Of a stretch of 64,000 bases of DNA, positions 32,027 through 39,499 are shown piece by piece. Both the position numbers and the translations under genes were made by a program. Under the pieces are notes generated by a model. That model had not been told where the DNA came from. It made no database searches and saw nothing but the letters and a program-made list of their open reading frames with translations. Where the stretch lies: the NCBI RefSeq assembly GCF_003382565.3, contig NZ_CP086253.1:2666001-2730000 (forward strand), written 5' to 3'. The stretch's first letter is position 1, and every line of letters starts with the position of its first letter. Source of the DNA: Pectobacterium aquaticum. GTDB lineage: Bacteria > Pseudomonadota > Gammaproteobacteria > Enterobacterales > Enterobacteriaceae.

Positions 32027-33460
32027 TTACTTGTCCGCTGGCTTACTGCGGTTTTGCGGACGCGGTGCGCGGCGTTGGCCTTCGCCACTGCCTTTCCCGC
32101 TATTGCCTTTTCCACCAGTACCCCACGGGCTATCGCTATTACCGCCCGCTTTACGCGGCTGGCGATTGCCATCGGCCGGACGGCGTTCACCCTGACCTTG
32201 ACTGCGCTCAGACTGACCGCGTGGCGCGCCAGACTGTGCGCGAGGAGACGCGTTACGCGCGCCGCCGCCACGATTGCCCTGACGACCATTCACAATCGGT
32301 TCTGCTTTGATGGACGGATCCGGCTCGTAGCCTTCGATAGCGATACGTGGAATCTCACGCTTCAACAGACGCTCTATGTCGCGCAGCAGTTTGTGCTCAT
32401 CCACACAGACCAGCGACAGCGCTTCACCCGTCGCTTCCGCACGACCGGTACGACCGATACGGTGAACGTAATCTTCCGGCACGTTTGGCAGCTCATAGTT
32501 CACAACGTGAGGTAGTTGGTCGATATCCAGACCACGCGCGGCGATATCCGTTGCGACCAGCACGCGAATGCTGCCGTCTTTAAAGTTTGCCAGCGCACGC
32601 GTACGCGCGCCCTGGCTTTTGTTACCGTGGATAGCAGCGGCAGTAATGCCGTCTTTTTCCAGCAGCTCAGCCAAATGGTTAGCGCCGTGTTTGGTGCGGG
32701 TAAAGACCAGCACCTGCTGCCAGTTATTTTCACCAATCAGTTGCGACAGCAGTTCACGCTTGCGACGCTTATCAACAAAATGCACGTGCTGTGTAACCAG
32801 TTCAGACGGCGTATTACGACGCACGACTTCAACCGAGGCGGGATTAGTCAGTAGCTTGTTCGCCAGCGCTTTGATCTCATCAGAGAAGGTCGCTGAGAAC
32901 AGTAGATTTTGGCGTTTAGCAGGCAGCTTCGCCAGTACACGGCGAATATCGTGAATGAAGCCCATATCCAGCATACGGTCCGCTTCATCCAGCACCAGAA
33001 TCTCAATCTGTGACAGGTCAACGGCGCGCTGATGCTCCAGATCGAGCAGACGTCCTGGCGTTGCCACCAGAATATCTACGCCGCCGCGCAGTTTCATCAT
33101 CTGTGGGTTAATGCTCACCCCACCGAATACGACCAGTGAACGCAGGCTCAGATACTTGCTATACGCCTTCACATTTTCATCAATCTGCGCGGCCAGTTCA
33201 CGGGTTGGCGTGAGGATCAGCGCGCGTACCGGACGGCGGCCTTTCCCTTTGTGCTGCGCTTCACGGCTGGTCAGCAATTGTAATAACGGCAGCGTAAAGC
33301 CCGCCGTTTTGCCTGTACCAGTTTGCGCGCTGGCCATTAAATCGCGCCCTTCCAGCACGACAGGAATCGCCTGCCGCTGAACGGGAGTAGGATCGCGATA
33401 ACCCTGCTCGTCAATCGCGCGCAGAATATCGGCACTCAGGCCGAGAGAATCAAATGACAT
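32027..33460 (-). CDS. rhlE: DEAD-box ATP-dependent RNA helicase RhlE
   Basis: The 477-residue protein has the full DEAD-box set: Q motif near residue 25, AQTGTGKT, PTRELAAQ, DEADRMLDMGF, SAT, then ARGLDI and HRIGRTGR in the second RecA domain, followed by a basic, Gly/Arg/Gln-rich unstructured tail of about 95 residues (RGGGARNASPRAQS...RPQNRSKPADK). It remodels RNA during ribosome assembly and cold adaptation. Subfamily assignment to RhlE rests on the N-terminal MSFDSLGLSADILRAI and the tail type. Its leader has three 12-bp tandem units at 33551-33586. Confidence 0.92.
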   Translation of the reverse strand: MSFDSLGLSADILRAIDEQGYRDPTPVQRQAIPVVLEGRDLMASAQTGTGKTAGFTLPLLQLLTSREAQHKGKGRRPVRALILTPTRELAAQIDENVKAYSKYLSLRSLVVFGGVSINPQMMKLRGGVDILVATPGRLLDLEHQRAVDLSQIEILVLDEADRMLDMGFIHDIRRVLAKLPAKRQNLLFSATFSDEIKALANKLLTNPASVEVVRRNTPSELVTQHVHFVDKRRKRELLSQLIGENNWQQVLVFTRTKHGANHLAELLEKDGITAAAIHGNKSQGARTRALANFKDGSIRVLVATDIAARGLDIDQLPHVVNYELPNVPEDYVHRIGRTGRAEATGEALSLVCVDEHKLLRDIERLLKREIPRIAIEGYEPDPSIKAEPIVNGRQGNRGGGARNASPRAQSGAPRGQSERSQGQGERRPADGNRQPRKAGGNSDSPWGTGGKGNSGKGSGEGQRRAPRPQNRSKPADK

Positions 33461-33550
33461 AAAAAGAACAACTCCAGATCCGCTCTGACCGGACAGCAGC
33501 CGGTGTAGTTTTCAGAGGGTCAATAAGACGGGTTTGCTGGGCCACTATTT

Positions 33551-33586
33551 ACGTAACAACTCACGTAACACTTCACGTAACAACGA
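33551..33586. repeat. Three 12-bp tandem repeats in the rhlE leader
   Basis: ACGTAACAACTC, ACGTAACACTTC and ACGTAACAACGA follow one another at 33551, 33563 and 33575; a looser CATACGCAACAACC follows. They lie 91-126 bases upstream of the rhlE start, probably in the 5' leader. Confidence 0.75.
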
Positions 33587-33694
33587 CATACGCAACAACC
33601 ACGGTGAACGAGCACAACTACGGTGCATGACTGTCGCCGATTGTAGCAGAGATTATAAGCACTAAGGGATTTTTATCTGCATCAGCCCGTTTTT

Positions 33695-34003
33695 ATGGCG
33701 AGCGTCCTGCCCGCCACCCTATGGGCCGTCGCAAGCGACGTTGAAAAACGTTCCCTACGTTTTTTTATGGCGAGCGTCCTGCCCGCCACCCTATGGGCCG
33801 TCGCAAGCGACGTTGAAAAACGTTCCCTACGTTTTTTTATGGCGAGCGTCCTGCCCGCCACCCTATGGGCCGTCGCAAGCGACGTTGAAAAACGTTCCCT
33901 ACGTTTTTTTATGGCGAGCGTCCTGCCCGCCACCCTATGGGCCGTCGCAAGCGACGTTGAAAAACGTTCCCTACGTTTTTTTATGGCGAGCGTCCTGCCC
34001 GCT
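33695..34003. repeat. 72-bp tandem array, four full units and a partial fifth
   Basis: Units start ATGGCGAGCGTCCTGCC at 33695, 33767, 33839, 33911 and 33983; the fifth breaks after about 20 bases. The full units appear identical. Each unit carries several small hairpins: GGCGAGC/GCCCGCC, CCC-TAT-GGG, GTCGC-AA-GCGAC and AAAAACGT-TCCCT-ACGTTTTT, the last followed by more T residues and so terminator-like in the plus direction. Confidence 0.95.
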
Positions 34004-34137
34004 GTTCATCATCACGCTGACCATCGGCTCGACAGCCTACGCCATTTTTAGACGGAATATTGCGTAATAGCGGATAAGGGAAACAGATAGGCAGAACGCT
34101 ATCTGGCGCGGAAAAGCGCCAGATAAATGAGCAAGAA

Positions 34138-34845
34138 TTAACGACGATTACCGAAAATACGTAGCAGCATCAGGAACAGGTTGATGAAGTCGAGGTACAG
34201 CGTCAACGCGCCCACGATAGCGTATTTACGGAAGCTGTCTTTATCATCAACGGACAGTTGCTCGCCGATGTTTTTCAGCTTCTGGGTGTCATACGCCGTC
34301 AGACCGACAAACACCACCACACCGATATAGGTTACTGCCCACATCAGCGCGTCGCTTTTCAGCCACAGGTTCACCAGCGAAGCCAGAACAATCCCGATCA
34401 GCGCCATGAACAGCATGCTGCCAAAGCCGCTCAAATCACGCTTCGTGGTGTAGCCGTACAGGCTCATCGCTCCGAACATCCCTGCCGTAATCACAAAGGT
34501 GCTGGCGATGGACTCACCGGAGTACATGATGAAAATGCTGGAGAGCGTCAGCCCCGTCAGCGCGGAATAAAGCATAAACAGCGACGTGGCGACCGTGCCG
34601 CTCAGGCGCTGCACCATGCCGGAAATCACAAAGACCAGCCCCAGTTGGGCAATGATTAGGCCGAAGAACGTGATCTGGCTGGAGAAAACAAAATTCAGTA
34701 CGGCGGGCGTATTCGCCGCATGCCAGGAGACGAACGCCGTCAGCAGCAGGCCGCAGGTCATCCAGCCATAAACTTGTGCCATATAGGCCTGAAGACCCGT
34801 CTGCGAGCGTTCAACGATTGAACCCGAGCGTGGATATCTGTCCAT
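34138..34845 (-). CDS. ybhL: Bax inhibitor-1 family membrane protein YbhL
   Basis: The 235-residue protein has seven predicted membrane segments and the BI-1/TMBIM family pattern, ending in LTLYLDFINLFLMLLRIFGNRR. Location directly after the moaABCDE genes, as in E. coli, supports ybhL rather than its relatives yccA or yetJ. BI-1 proteins are pH-sensitive calcium leak channels in studied cases; the role in enterobacteria is unclear. An N-terminal hydrophilic stretch (MDRYPRSGSIVERSQTGLQ) precedes the first helix. Confidence 0.9.
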   Translation of the reverse strand: MDRYPRSGSIVERSQTGLQAYMAQVYGWMTCGLLLTAFVSWHAANTPAVLNFVFSSQITFFGLIIAQLGLVFVISGMVQRLSGTVATSLFMLYSALTGLTLSSIFIMYSGESIASTFVITAGMFGAMSLYGYTTKRDLSGFGSMLFMALIGIVLASLVNLWLKSDALMWAVTYIGVVVFVGLTAYDTQKLKNIGEQLSVDDKDSFRKYAIVGALTLYLDFINLFLMLLRIFGNRR

Positions 34846-34956
34846 GATGTTACCTTTGCATAAAGTTATCTGATTAACACGGCGCGAACCGCCCGTTTGA
34901 GGCTCGAGACTGAATAGTCTCTCCCCTCCATCCTTTTATCCTAACACAGAAATGGA

Positions 34957-35415
34957 CTACCAGCGTTGCGCGGCCTGCTTATCACTGTCGCGTGATTCCA
35001 CCCAGCGTTCGCCTTCCGGCGTCGCTTCCCGCTTCCAGAATGGCGCGCGAGTTTTCAGGTAATCCATAATAAATTGGGCGGCATCAAACGCCGCGCTACG
35101 GTGAGCGGCACTGACACCAACGAACACAATTTCATCGCCCGGATAGAGTGCGCCCACCCGATGAATCACGCTTACACGCGGCAGTTCCCAGCGCTCGCGT
35201 GCCAGTTCGACAATCTCCGCCAGCGCCTTTTCCGTCATGCCGGGATAGTGTTCCAGCGTCAACGCGCTAACGTTTTTCGCCAGATTGTGGTTACGCACCT
35301 TACCGGTGAACGTCACCACCGCGCCGTCTTCATCGCACTGCGCCAGCCACTGATATTCATCCCCTACGTTGAAGTTCTCTTCGCCGACCCGAATACGCGT
35401 CTCTGCCACGATCAA
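34957..35415 (-). CDS. moaE: Molybdopterin synthase catalytic subunit MoaE
   Basis: The 152-residue subunit forms a heterotetramer with MoaD and adds sulphur to cyclic pyranopterin to make molybdopterin. Family features are visible: GAVVTFTGKVRNHN, LEHYPGMTEKAL, VIHRVGALYPGDEIVFVGV and the active-site lysines in DYLKTRAPFWKRE. It overlaps moaD by four bases, the last gene of the moa operon. Confidence 0.95.
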   Translation of the reverse strand: MIVAETRIRVGEENFNVGDEYQWLAQCDEDGAVVTFTGKVRNHNLAKNVSALTLEHYPGMTEKALAEIVELARERWELPRVSVIHRVGALYPGDEIVFVGVSAAHRSAAFDAAQFIMDYLKTRAPFWKREATPEGERWVESRDSDKQAAQRW

Positions 35416-35657
35416 CCTCCCGTTACCGGTGGGAAAAACGCCACTTCATCGCCGTCCTGTAACGGATGCGTGAGCTCAACCAGCGACTGATTGACCGCAG
35501 CCAGCAATTTGCCCGACTCCAGCGCCAGTGCCCAGCGTGCGCCGCGTTGGCACAGCGCCTGTCGGACGTCCTCTACGGTGGCATACTCGGCAGGCAGCGA
35601 CAGGCTGTCTGTCTCGATCAGTTCACGGACTTGTGCAAAAAACAGAATCGTAATCAT
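35412..35657 (-). CDS. moaD: Molybdopterin synthase sulphur carrier MoaD
   Basis: The 81-residue ubiquitin-like protein starts MITILFFAQVRELI and ends in the essential Gly-Gly (FFPPVTGG), which MoeB adenylates and which then carries the thiocarboxylate. The longer frame runs into moaC and is rejected; ATG 35657 overlaps the moaC stop. The moeB gene for its activation lies in the same window at 58901. Confidence 0.95.
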   Translation of the reverse strand: MITILFFAQVRELIETDSLSLPAEYATVEDVRQALCQRGARWALALESGKLLAAVNQSLVELTHPLQDGDEVAFFPPVTGG

Positions 35658-36148
35658 GCTCCCTCCGCCGTAAAGTCGCCGGATTTGCCGCCGCTTTTCG
35701 CCAGCAGGCGCACCGGACCAATCACCATGTCTTTCTGCACGGCCTTGCACATGTCATAGATGGTCAGCGCAGCAACAGAAGCCGCCGTCAGCGCTTCCAT
35801 CTCCACGCCCGTTTTTCCCGTCAGGCGACACACGGATTCTATCCGAACCCGATTGTGCTCCGGCTGCGCTTCCAGCTCGACAGCAACTTTACTCAGCAAC
35901 AGCGGATGACAAAGCGGAATCAGTTCCCAGGTACGTTTCGCCGCCTGAATGCCGGCGATGCGCGCGGTGGCGAACACGTCGCCCTTGTGGTGGCTACCTG
36001 CAATAATCATCGCCAGCGTCTGTGGTGCCATTTCAACGAAAGCTTCCGCACGGGCTTCACGCACGGTTTCAACTTTGTCGGAAACATCTACCATCGCGGC
36101 TTCGCCAGCGGCGTTAATGTGGGTCAATTGTGGCTTAAGTGATGACAT
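35654..36148 (-). CDS. moaC: Cyclic pyranopterin monophosphate synthase MoaC
   Basis: The 164-residue enzyme completes conversion of the MoaA product to cyclic pyranopterin monophosphate. Typical segments are LTHINAAGEAAMVDVSDK, RIAGIQAAKRTWELIPLCHPL and GVEMEALTAASVAALTIYDMCKA with the catalytic Lys/Asp residues near the C-terminus. It overlaps moaD by four bases and follows moaB by 18 bases. Confidence 0.95.
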   Translation of the reverse strand: MSSLKPQLTHINAAGEAAMVDVSDKVETVREARAEAFVEMAPQTLAMIIAGSHHKGDVFATARIAGIQAAKRTWELIPLCHPLLLSKVAVELEAQPEHNRVRIESVCRLTGKTGVEMEALTAASVAALTIYDMCKAVQKDMVIGPVRLLAKSGGKSGDFTAEGA

Positions 36149-36166
36149 AGTGAATAAGGCTTACCG

Positions 36167-36685
36167 TTAAGAGGATTTTTTCACGTGCGGGTAAAAATTG
36201 CACGGCTTCTGGCGCGCATCCAACTGTTCCTGAATGATGCGTTCCCATGCAGTTCGGCAGGCGCGAGTCGAACCCGGCACGGCGAAAATCACCGTCTGGT
36301 TAGCCAGACCGGCAAGCGCACGGGATTGCAGCGTCGCCGTGCCAATATCTTCGTACGACACCATGCGAAACAGCTCGCCGAAACCTTCAATTTCCCGATC
36401 GAACAAGACGCCAATGGCTTCCGGCACCACATCCCCTGCGGTAAAGCCCGTCCCGCCATTAATCAAAATGCCCTGCACCTCATCGCTGGCAATCCACGCT
36501 GAGATTTGTGCCCGAATCTGGTACAGATTCTCTTTCACGATGGCGCTGTCGACGATGCGATGCCCTGAGGACTGCGCCGCTTCGCGCAGGTAGTCACCGG
36601 ACGTGTCATCTTCCACCGTACGGCGTTCGGACACGGTCAAAACCGCAAGATTGAGAGAAACGAATTCGCTACTGACTTTGCTCAT
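36167..36685 (-). CDS. moaB: Molybdenum cofactor protein MoaB
   Basis: The 172-residue protein is of the MogA/MoaB fold. It carries the molybdopterin-binding motif INGGTGFTAGDV (canonically GGTG) and VPEAIGVLFDREIEGFGE. In E. coli MoaB is dispensable and thought to be a degenerate adenylyltransferase; MogA/MoeA do the work. It is the second gene of the moa operon. Confidence 0.93.
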   Translation of the reverse strand: MSKVSSEFVSLNLAVLTVSERRTVEDDTSGDYLREAAQSSGHRIVDSAIVKENLYQIRAQISAWIASDEVQGILINGGTGFTAGDVVPEAIGVLFDREIEGFGELFRMVSYEDIGTATLQSRALAGLANQTVIFAVPGSTRACRTAWERIIQEQLDARQKPCNFYPHVKKSS

Positions 36686-36719
36686 GTCAGGCTCCTTTAA
36701 GAATCAGTGATGTCGCGGA

Positions 36720-37709
36720 TTAGCCGCCGATAAATGACAGGTTTTGCGTGATGCCGCTATTCCCTTCATGCAGGAAGTGGGTCTGCTTTTTCGCCGATAG
36801 TCCGCCCGAGATACGCATTTTCAAATCATCGAGGTGGCGATCGTCGGCCAGCAAATCACGCAGCGGAATGCCCTGTTCGCCAAAGAGACACAGATGAAGA
36901 TTACCCACAGCGGATACGCGCAGGCGGTTGCAGCTCAGGCAGAAATCTTTCTCATACGGCATAATCAGCCCAATTTCTCCCTGATAGTCGGGATGGCTGA
37001 ACACCTGAGCCGGGCCGTCGCTGCGTGCACGTTGCTGCTGCTGCCAGCCTTGTTGCAGCAGTTGCAGGCGGATCACCTCACCGGAAACGTGGTGACGGCG
37101 GAACACGTCGCCCCCTTCCCCTGTTTCCATCAGTTCAATAAAGCGTAGTTGAATCGGGCGGTGTTTAATCCAGTCGAGGAAAGTTTGCAGGCTGCCTGCG
37201 TTCACATCGCGCATCAGCACCGTGTTGACTTTGACCTTGGCAAAGCCACAGTCAAATGCTGCATCAATGCCGTCCATCACCTGCCGGAATTTATCCTGTC
37301 CGGTAATCGCATGAAACTGGCGTGCATCAAGGCTGTCGACGCTGACATTCAGCGCCGTCAGGCCTGCATCTCGCCATTGAGCAACGTCGCGTGCCAAACG
37401 GTAGCCGTTAGTGGTGACCGCCAGCGTGCGGATAGCGGGATTTTCACGGATTGCCGCAATGATATCGACAAAGTCACGGCGCAAAGACGGTTCACCACCG
37501 GTGAGGCGGACTTTTTCCGTCCCTAATTCGGCAAAAGCGCGGCTGACGCGACGAATTTCATCGAGTGACAAAAAGCGATGTGGAGTAGTGCCATTGGCCT
37601 GATAACCATCCGGCAGACAGTAGGTACAGCGAAAATTGCAGACGTCTGTGATAGACAGACGCAAATAGTAGAACTTGCGCGCAAACGCATCAGTCAGTTG
37701 ACTCACCAT
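36720..37709 (-). CDS. moaA: GTP 3',8-cyclase MoaA
   Basis: The 329-residue radical SAM enzyme makes the first Moco intermediate from GTP. The radical SAM cluster is CNFRCTYC near residue 24; the second cluster is in CLSCNRLRVSAVGNLHLCLFG; the C-terminus ends in the essential GG (LSFIGG). Start MVSQLTDAFARKFYYLRLSI is preferred over an upstream ATG at 37787 that lies within the riboswitch. A Moco-type leader RNA precedes it. It is the first gene of the moaABCDE operon. Confidence 0.95.
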   Translation of the reverse strand: MVSQLTDAFARKFYYLRLSITDVCNFRCTYCLPDGYQANGTTPHRFLSLDEIRRVSRAFAELGTEKVRLTGGEPSLRRDFVDIIAAIRENPAIRTLAVTTNGYRLARDVAQWRDAGLTALNVSVDSLDARQFHAITGQDKFRQVMDGIDAAFDCGFAKVKVNTVLMRDVNAGSLQTFLDWIKHRPIQLRFIELMETGEGGDVFRRHHVSGEVIRLQLLQQGWQQQQRARSDGPAQVFSHPDYQGEIGLIMPYEKDFCLSCNRLRVSAVGNLHLCLFGEQGIPLRDLLADDRHLDDLKMRISGGLSAKKQTHFLHEGNSGITQNLSFIGG

Positions 37710-37726
37710 AAACACCTTTCCAAATA

Positions 37727-37841
37727 CGGGAGATGCAGGCATTTCTGCCTCGCACCCTGGTGACCGCGAAGGCCACGGCCAGGGCACCGTATCACGCGCA
37801 ACAAGCGCATCACTTAGGCACCAAGGCTAGGAGTTTGATTC
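37727..37841 (-). ncRNA. Moco RNA motif (molybdenum cofactor riboswitch)
   Basis: The minus-strand leader of moaA contains the conserved blocks of the Moco motif: ACTCCTAGCCTTGGTGCC at the 5' side, GTGCCCTGGCCGTGGCC, a TTCG-capped stem closing with GGTCACCAGGG, and GAGGCAGAAATGCCTGCATC near the 3' end. This motif occurs upstream of moaA in E. coli and relatives and represses moa expression when cofactor is sufficient. The 3' side ends about 18 bases before the moaA start, placing the ribosome site (AAAGGTG) directly after it. Ends are approximate. Confidence 0.85.
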
Positions 37842-38131
37842 CACTCAGTTATCCGTTAAACAGCCGCGAGATAACCAGTCAAGAATCGTGATTTCATTAA
37901 GCAGTCTACTGCGGAAAAGCACAGTCAACCACTCTCAAAATCGATATATAATTTAATATATAGCGAATTTTCAATATCTTATGGTGCACAGCATACGGAA
38001 AAATAGGCGGCAGAAATTGTCTCAGGTCATGCCTGCGTCAGGATTTTTCGCGTTTTAAGGTGAAATCAGCTACCTTAGCGACAATTGTCACATGTTATTC
38101 ATATTACTCTAGCTCATTCATAAGGTTTTCT
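37842..38131. other. Divergent promoter region between moaA and ybhK
   Basis: No gene is seen. The region includes an AT-rich stretch (37935-37985, TATATAATTTAATATATAG) and will hold the promoters for moaA on the minus strand and ybhK on the plus strand. Confidence 0.5.
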
Positions 38132-39064
38132 ATGCGCAATCGCACGTTGGCCGACCTCGACAGGGTTGTCGCACTCGGAGGCGGACACGGTTTAGGTCGT
38201 GTGATGTCTTCGCTCTCTTCCCTAGGTTCACGGCTAACCGGCATTGTCACGACGACAGATAACGGCGGCTCAACTGGCCGCATCCGTCGTTCTGAAGGCG
38301 GTATTGCTTGGGGAGATACCCGCAACTGCCTGAATCAACTGATTACGACGCCCAGCGTCGCATCCGCAATGTTTGAGTATCGGTTTAATGGTAACGGTGA
38401 GCTTGCCGGACACAATCTGGGTAACCTGATGCTAAAAGCGCTCGACCACCTGAGCGTGCGGCCGCTGGAAGCCATTAACCTGCTCCGTAACCTGCTCAAA
38501 GTGGACGCCTTTTTAATTCCGATGTCCGAGCATCCTGTCGATTTGATGGCGATTGATGAACAGGGCAACCCCGTTTATGGTGAAGTCGAGATCGATCAGC
38601 TGGCAGCCTTGCCGCAGGATTTGATGCTGTACCCGACGGTGCAGGCCACGCGCGAGGCGATTGATGCTATCGCAAAAGCCGACCTGATTTTGATTGGCCC
38701 CGGCAGCTTTCTGACCAGCCTGATGCCGCTGCTGCTGCTGGAAGATCTGACACAGGCACTCCGCCGCACGCCCGCCCCTATGGTGTACATCGGCAATCTG
38801 GGCAATGAGCAGAGCAACCCCGCCGCCCGCCTGACGCTGGTGGAGAAACTATCTTGGATTGAATACAAGGTAGGGAAACCCGTGGTTGATGCCGCGATTG
38901 TTGGTCCCAAAGTCGATATCAGCCAGATTGGCGGCCGACTGGTCGTGCAGCAAGCGCTGGCCGCAGAAGATGTTCCTCACCATCACGACCGTGAGTTACT
39001 GCGCCAGGCCATCGATCGTGCGCTACAGCTGTTGGGCTCTCAACCCCGTAGCCACGGCGTATAA
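38132..39064 (+). CDS. ybhK: YbhK, YvcK/CofD-like gluconeogenesis factor
   Basis: The 310-residue protein starts MRNRTLADLDRVVALGGGHG and continues into a Rossmann-type nucleotide-sugar-binding fold (GGHGLGRVMSSLSSLGSRLTGIVTTTDNGGSTGRIR). YvcK-type proteins bind UDP-GlcNAc and affect cell wall and carbon metabolism in Gram-positives; the E. coli member is little studied. The start is chosen for the family N-terminus; the longer frame adds 24 residues. Its position next to moaA matches E. coli. Its 3' end overlaps the convergent VOC gene by 25 bases. Confidence 0.9.
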   Translation: MRNRTLADLDRVVALGGGHGLGRVMSSLSSLGSRLTGIVTTTDNGGSTGRIRRSEGGIAWGDTRNCLNQLITTPSVASAMFEYRFNGNGELAGHNLGNLMLKALDHLSVRPLEAINLLRNLLKVDAFLIPMSEHPVDLMAIDEQGNPVYGEVEIDQLAALPQDLMLYPTVQATREAIDAIAKADLILIGPGSFLTSLMPLLLLEDLTQALRRTPAPMVYIGNLGNEQSNPAARLTLVEKLSWIEYKVGKPVVDAAIVGPKVDISQIGGRLVVQQALAAEDVPHHHDRELLRQAIDRALQLLGSQPRSHGV

Positions 39065-39474
39065 GTCACGCCAATCAGAATGCCTTCGGGACTCAGGAAA
39101 CGCGTAACCTGCTGTCCCCAAGGCTCAAGACGTTTTTCCACCAGCAACACATAGCCTTGCGCTTTCAGCGTACTGGTCGCTTCCACTATGTCAGCCACTT
39201 CGAACTCCAGCCAGCTTTGCGGTTCAGGAAGATCCGCAGGCCAACTTTCGTGCCCGAAACAGGATTCGCTAGCCTGTGAGAGCGGCCACAGCGCGAAATG
39301 CTTCACGCCCTCCATCTCATCACTCACCAGATAGTCGCTCCCTTCCGCAACGGGCTTCAGCGGCAACTTCAGCGTATCAACATAGAGCGCATGGCTGGCA
39401 GAAAGGGATTTCACGATCGGCCCGAAACCTGCCACAAACAGCACGTCTACACCCGGTATAGCCTGATCCATCAT
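39040..39474 (-). CDS. VOC (glyoxalase/bleomycin-resistance) superfamily protein
   Basis: The 144-residue protein has the beta-alpha-beta-beta-beta repeat of the vicinal oxygen chelate fold: VLFVAGFGPIVKSLSASHALYVDTLKLPL in the first half, FEVADIVEATSTLKAQGYVLLVEKR and RFLSPEGILIGVTYTPW in the second. Substrate is unknown; such proteins may be dioxygenases, isomerases or binding proteins. Convergent overlap of 25 bases with ybhK at the 3' ends is unusual but both frames look genuine. It lies 26 bases past the uvrB stop in the same direction, so it may be cotranscribed with uvrB. Confidence 0.8.
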   Translation of the reverse strand: MMDQAIPGVDVLFVAGFGPIVKSLSASHALYVDTLKLPLKPVAEGSDYLVSDEMEGVKHFALWPLSQASESCFGHESWPADLPEPQSWLEFEVADIVEATSTLKAQGYVLLVEKRLEPWGQQVTRFLSPEGILIGVTYTPWLRG

Positions 39475-39499
39475 TGATCCTCAGTGAGCGCTTGCATCG

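Larger units (their letters stand above)
33461..34137. other. Repeat-rich gap between rhlE and ybhL
   Basis: These 677 bases hold the rhlE promoter side with three 12-bp units (33551-33586) and a 72-bp tandem array (33695-34003). Frames through the array are open on both strands (24-residue repeats) because 72 is a multiple of three and the unit lacks stops in those frames; they have no family resemblance and are not listed as genes. Confidence 0.65.

Noticed and set aside
33551..34003. CRISPR array
   Set aside because: The repeats are direct and contiguous without unique spacers, and no cas genes are nearby.
33682..34067. Repeat-encoded proteins in three frames over the 72-bp array
   Set aside because: A repeat length divisible by three without stops gives open frames on both strands. 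The translations are pure repeats without ribosome sites.
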